Assembly (NCBI GenBank): GCA_030412945.1
Contig: JAUHJS010000007.1
Span: 124,001 to 188,000, forward strand
Direction: 5' to 3'
DNA: 64,000 nucleotides
DNA from: Shiella aurantiaca
GTDB taxonomy: Bacteria > Bacteroidota > Bacteroidia > Cytophagales > Cyclobacteriaceae
The notes beneath the pieces are model-generated. The model had not been told where the DNA came from, searched no databases, and worked only from the letters and a program-made list of their open reading frames with translations. The translations under genes were made by a program, and so were the position numbers. Positions 62,135 to 64,000 of the stretch are shown here, one piece after another (positions within the stretch are counted from its first letter, which is position 1; each line of letters starts with the position of its first letter).

Positions 62135-62728
62135 ATGAGGAATCTCTCTTTATTATTCATCCTAATAATTACCTTCACGCGTTGTGGTGATTCAAGTTCT
62201 AAAAATGCGCTAGAAAGAATAATAATTACTGAGAAGCAAGCAGTTGAACACGGACTATTGCCAGTAAATATTGAATTGGTGGTTCCATCAGGATTTACAA
62301 ATTTTATCTCTCCAGAGAATGGCTTTAAAAGAGGCTTTTATGTCCTCATTGGCGAAAAAGATACGGCTGGTGTAGTTATTCAACAGATTGATTTGTTTTC
62401 AATGCCTGATTCTCTAATGAATGGAAATAAATGGGACCACCTAAAAGGCTTGAGTGAAATGACAAAAGAGAATTTTGGCCCTGGTGAATACAAACAAATT
62501 AGCATAGAGAATAGAAAAATAGGACGCTATGAGATTCCGCTTTTAGTGGCAGAATTGGATATGAATGCTGGCTCTTACCAAGGTAGTTATATTTATACGG
62601 TAGGCGTTTTGGAAACTAATCATGGAGAAAAAGTGCAAATGTCATCACTTGCTAAAAAGAATAAATTAGAAGACGGCATTTACTCAAAGGGGTTACTTCA
62701 GGTGCTCAACTCATTAATAATAAGATGA
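62135..62728 (+). CDS. Putative lipoprotein of unknown function
   Basis: A 197-residue protein with a hydrophobic start (MRNLSLLFILIITFTRCGDS). Cys17 may be a lipidation site, although Arg before it is unusual for a lipobox. The rest (IIITEKQAVEHGLLPVNIEL, GFYVLIGEKDTAGVVIQQID, YEIPLLVAELDMNAGSYQGS) is not a family I recognise. It is AT-rich. ATG 62135 is chosen as the signal start; the frame extends to 62084. Confidence 0.65.
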   Translation: MRNLSLLFILIITFTRCGDSSSKNALERIIITEKQAVEHGLLPVNIELVVPSGFTNFISPENGFKRGFYVLIGEKDTAGVVIQQIDLFSMPDSLMNGNKWDHLKGLSEMTKENFGPGEYKQISIENRKIGRYEIPLLVAELDMNAGSYQGSYIYTVGVLETNHGEKVQMSSLAKKNKLEDGIYSKGLLQVLNSLIIR

Positions 62729-62858
62729 AAAGCATTTTTAAATAACAGAATAAAACAACAACGGTTCAGGCTCTTTGCCAAAATGTATAACTACTTTCTT
62801 TTGTCATCCAATAACAGAAGGCTTTCAGATCCTTTTTCTTCAAAGGAATTTACCCCAC

Positions 62859-62888
62859 AAAAAAGCCTCACCGAAAAATCAGCGAGGC
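62859..62888 (-). terminator. Terminator of the BLUF gene
   Basis: On the minus strand GCCTCGC...GTGAGGC (7 bp with one G-T pair) then a run of six T, 24 bases after the BLUF stop. Confidence 0.7.
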
Positions 62889-62911
62889 CTCTTATTAAAT
62901 ACATATTCTCT

Positions 62912-63331
62912 TTAGAAAAACTTCTTCAAGATATCCAGCACCTTGCCTCCGTTTTCTTCTTCACCGTCCAATATCTTTTTGAAGGTGAGTTTGTCTTCCG
63001 AAGTGATATCGGTCAGGTAATCAATCGAGTTGGAGTTTTGGATAGGGCGGCTGCCCATGTGCCAGCTCGGGAAAGACTTTTGCTTGATAGGCCCCAGCGA
63101 AATCATACGCACTTGGTCGTGTCTAGTATCACCTTTGATCTTATCGTAGAGGCTGGTAATGGTTTTCATATCTCCTTCCACCATCTGTATAAATTTGGTG
63201 TCATTGTACAGCAATACTCCGGTAATGTCCAAAGGAGGATTATTCTTTTTACACGCTTCCAAAATCTTTTCGATTTCTTCTTCGGTGCAGTTTGGCTTTC
63301 TGTTGCTTACATATACAAGTTGTGATAACAT
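62912..63331 (-). CDS. BLUF-domain blue-light sensor
   Basis: A 139-residue flavin photoreceptor consisting of little more than one BLUF domain. The key residues are present: Tyr7 in LVYVSNR, Asn31 in KKNNPPLDITGVLLY, Gln49 in FIQMVEG and Trp90 in FPSWHMG. DITGVLLYNDTKFIQMVEGD is the FAD-binding core. The C-terminal about 40 residues (SIDYLTDITSEDKLTFKKIL) form a short helical cap with no output domain. It must therefore signal through a separate partner, and no obvious one is adjacent. Confidence 0.92.
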   Translation of the reverse strand: MLSQLVYVSNRKPNCTEEEIEKILEACKKNNPPLDITGVLLYNDTKFIQMVEGDMKTITSLYDKIKGDTRHDQVRMISLGPIKQKSFPSWHMGSRPIQNSNSIDYLTDITSEDKLTFKKILDGEEENGGKVLDILKKFF

Positions 63332-63480
63332 AGTGAGTAGGTTTTATTCCATGTTGTAACATCAAATTTTTCAAATTGTTTTTTTGCCGATAGGAAATTA
63401 AATTTTCCATTTGTGTAAGCCGCTTTTTCAGGCCCTCTAAAAGCCGCATATTAACGCCCAAACTCAAAATTCAACTGAAA

Positions 63481-63945
63481 ATGAAAAAAGCAGGAATTTT
63501 ACTTTTACTCGGTATGCTGCTGGGCACCGCACTTTATGCGCAACAAAACGAAGAAGAAGCCGTAAAGCAGACCATCGTTACCATGTTCGATGCCATGCGG
63601 GCGGGAGACAGCAGTTTGCTTGCTACCACCTTTCATCCCGAAATGACCCTTAAGTCGGTAGGGATGAATAAAGAAGGGCAGGTGCAACTGCGTAACGAAA
63701 ACGCCAAAGAATTTTTGAAAGCCGTAGGCACACCCCATGATATCGTGTGGGACGAGCGCATACTGAGCTGGGAAATTCGCATTGATGGCCCTATGGCTAC
63801 CGCCTGGACTGAGTATCAGTTTTATGCCGGAGAGCGCTTTAGCCACTGTGGAGTCAATGCCTTTCAGCTGATTAAGCAAAACGGCAAATGGACTATCTTC
63901 CACATTGCCGATACGCGCAGAAAGGAAGGCTGTCTAAATGAGTGA
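63481..63945 (+). CDS. Exported NTF2-like/DUF4440-type protein
   Basis: A 154-residue protein with a signal peptide (MKKAGILLLLGMLLGTALYA, then QQNEEEA). The rest follows the NTF2-like cone fold: EAVKQTIVTMFDAMRAGDSS, TTFHPEMTLKSVGMNKEG, MATAWTEYQFYAGERFSHCG and AFQLIKQNGKWTIFHIADTR. Members of this fold bind or convert small molecules, and no function can be fixed. It is divergent from the BLUF gene with 149 bases between start codons. Confidence 0.85.
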   Translation: MKKAGILLLLGMLLGTALYAQQNEEEAVKQTIVTMFDAMRAGDSSLLATTFHPEMTLKSVGMNKEGQVQLRNENAKEFLKAVGTPHDIVWDERILSWEIRIDGPMATAWTEYQFYAGERFSHCGVNAFQLIKQNGKWTIFHIADTRRKEGCLNE

Positions 63946-63994
63946 TTTGCGGCTTTGGCAATAGCAGTGTAAATTGAAACCAAAACTATAACCT

Positions 63995-64000
63995 ATGAAA
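63995..64000 (+). CDS. Possible start of the next gene (cut by window end)
   Basis: ATGAAA ends the window 49 bases after the preceding stop. The spacing and Met-Lys start fit a co-oriented gene, but only two codons are visible. Confidence 0.25.

Noticed and set aside
62783-63325. 180-residue plus-strand ORF
   Set aside because: Antisense to the BLUF gene, whose flavin-site residues are all in place on the minus strand.
1-64000. tRNA, rRNA, riboswitch, insertion sequence or prophage
   Set aside because: I looked in the intergenic regions for T-loop-like sequences, transposase motifs and long inverted repeats, and saw none; a covariance-model scan would be the decisive check.

Overview
The window reads as a chromosomal segment of a Bacteroidota bacterium, most likely of the Cytophagia type; I cannot name a genus. 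Four things support this. Two secreted proteins carry type IX secretion (T9SS) C-terminal sorting domains. The block bamD - omega-like RNA polymerase subunit - coaBC - DUF4835/PorD-like - recN is in an order I know from this phylum. Several upstream regions match the Bacteroidota promoter consensus (TTTG, about 19 bases, TAnnTTTG). Shine-Dalgarno sequences are mostly absent. Almost all genes are housekeeping; no rRNA, tRNA, CRISPR array, prophage or insertion sequence was seen.

Layout. 1-1.2 kb: end of a Na+-NQR operon (nqrD partial, nqrE) closed by a terminator, with no nqrF following. 1.2-8.4 kb: a DUF502 membrane protein, then a RecBCD/AddAB-like helicase-nuclease pair followed by a DUF3127 protein whose C-terminus imitates the acidic tip of SSB. 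8.4-16 kb (minus strand): thioredoxin, a Gly/Asn-repeat surface protein, a GNAT acetyltransferase, dnaE, rsmG, an ECF sigma factor and a glycosyltransferase. 16-19.3 kb (plus): tgt, an LptF/G permease and an EamA transporter. 19.3-31.6 kb (minus): ispE, a small membrane protein, fabI, two glycosyltransferases, recN, PorD-like, coaBC, omega, bamD, a T9SS protein and an OstA/LptA-like protein. 31.7-41 kb: tilS, a CNMP-domain protein, mdh, a small secreted unknown, purB (minus), a PaaE-like reductase, a putative barrel protein (minus), an M3 peptidase and a DODA-type dioxygenase. 41-46.5 kb: an RlpA-like protein, an octamer repeat, an AT-rich AbiH-family defence gene, a 2-oxoacid dehydrogenase E2, cinA and arfB. 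46.5-53.6 kb: a giant T9SS subtilisin-like protease, paaN, a MaoC hydratase and a lipoprotein. 53.7-64 kb: a beta-propeller/amidohydrolase fusion, a dienelactone hydrolase, an orphan antitoxin-like ORF, leuS, an unknown secreted protein, a putative lipoprotein, a BLUF photoreceptor and an NTF2-like secreted protein.

Themes. Envelope biogenesis is well represented: BamD, OstA-like, LptF/G, RlpA, PorD-like, T9SS cargo and lipid-linked-sugar-type glycosyltransferases. DNA repair is represented by AddAB-like and RecN. PaaN, MaoC and a PaaE-like reductase hint at aromatic (phenylacetate) breakdown, but the genes are scattered.

The most interesting signals are four. (1) The SSB-like tail on the DUF3127 protein encoded next to the AddAB-like enzyme. 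(2) A 15-unit, 8-bp-phased degenerate repeat directly upstream of the AbiH gene. (3) An AT-rich segment inside leuS that coincides with the domain just before KMSKS. (4) A tiny Gly/Asn-repeat protein with a C-terminal sorting-signal architecture. All functional calls come from reading motifs by eye; no database search was run.
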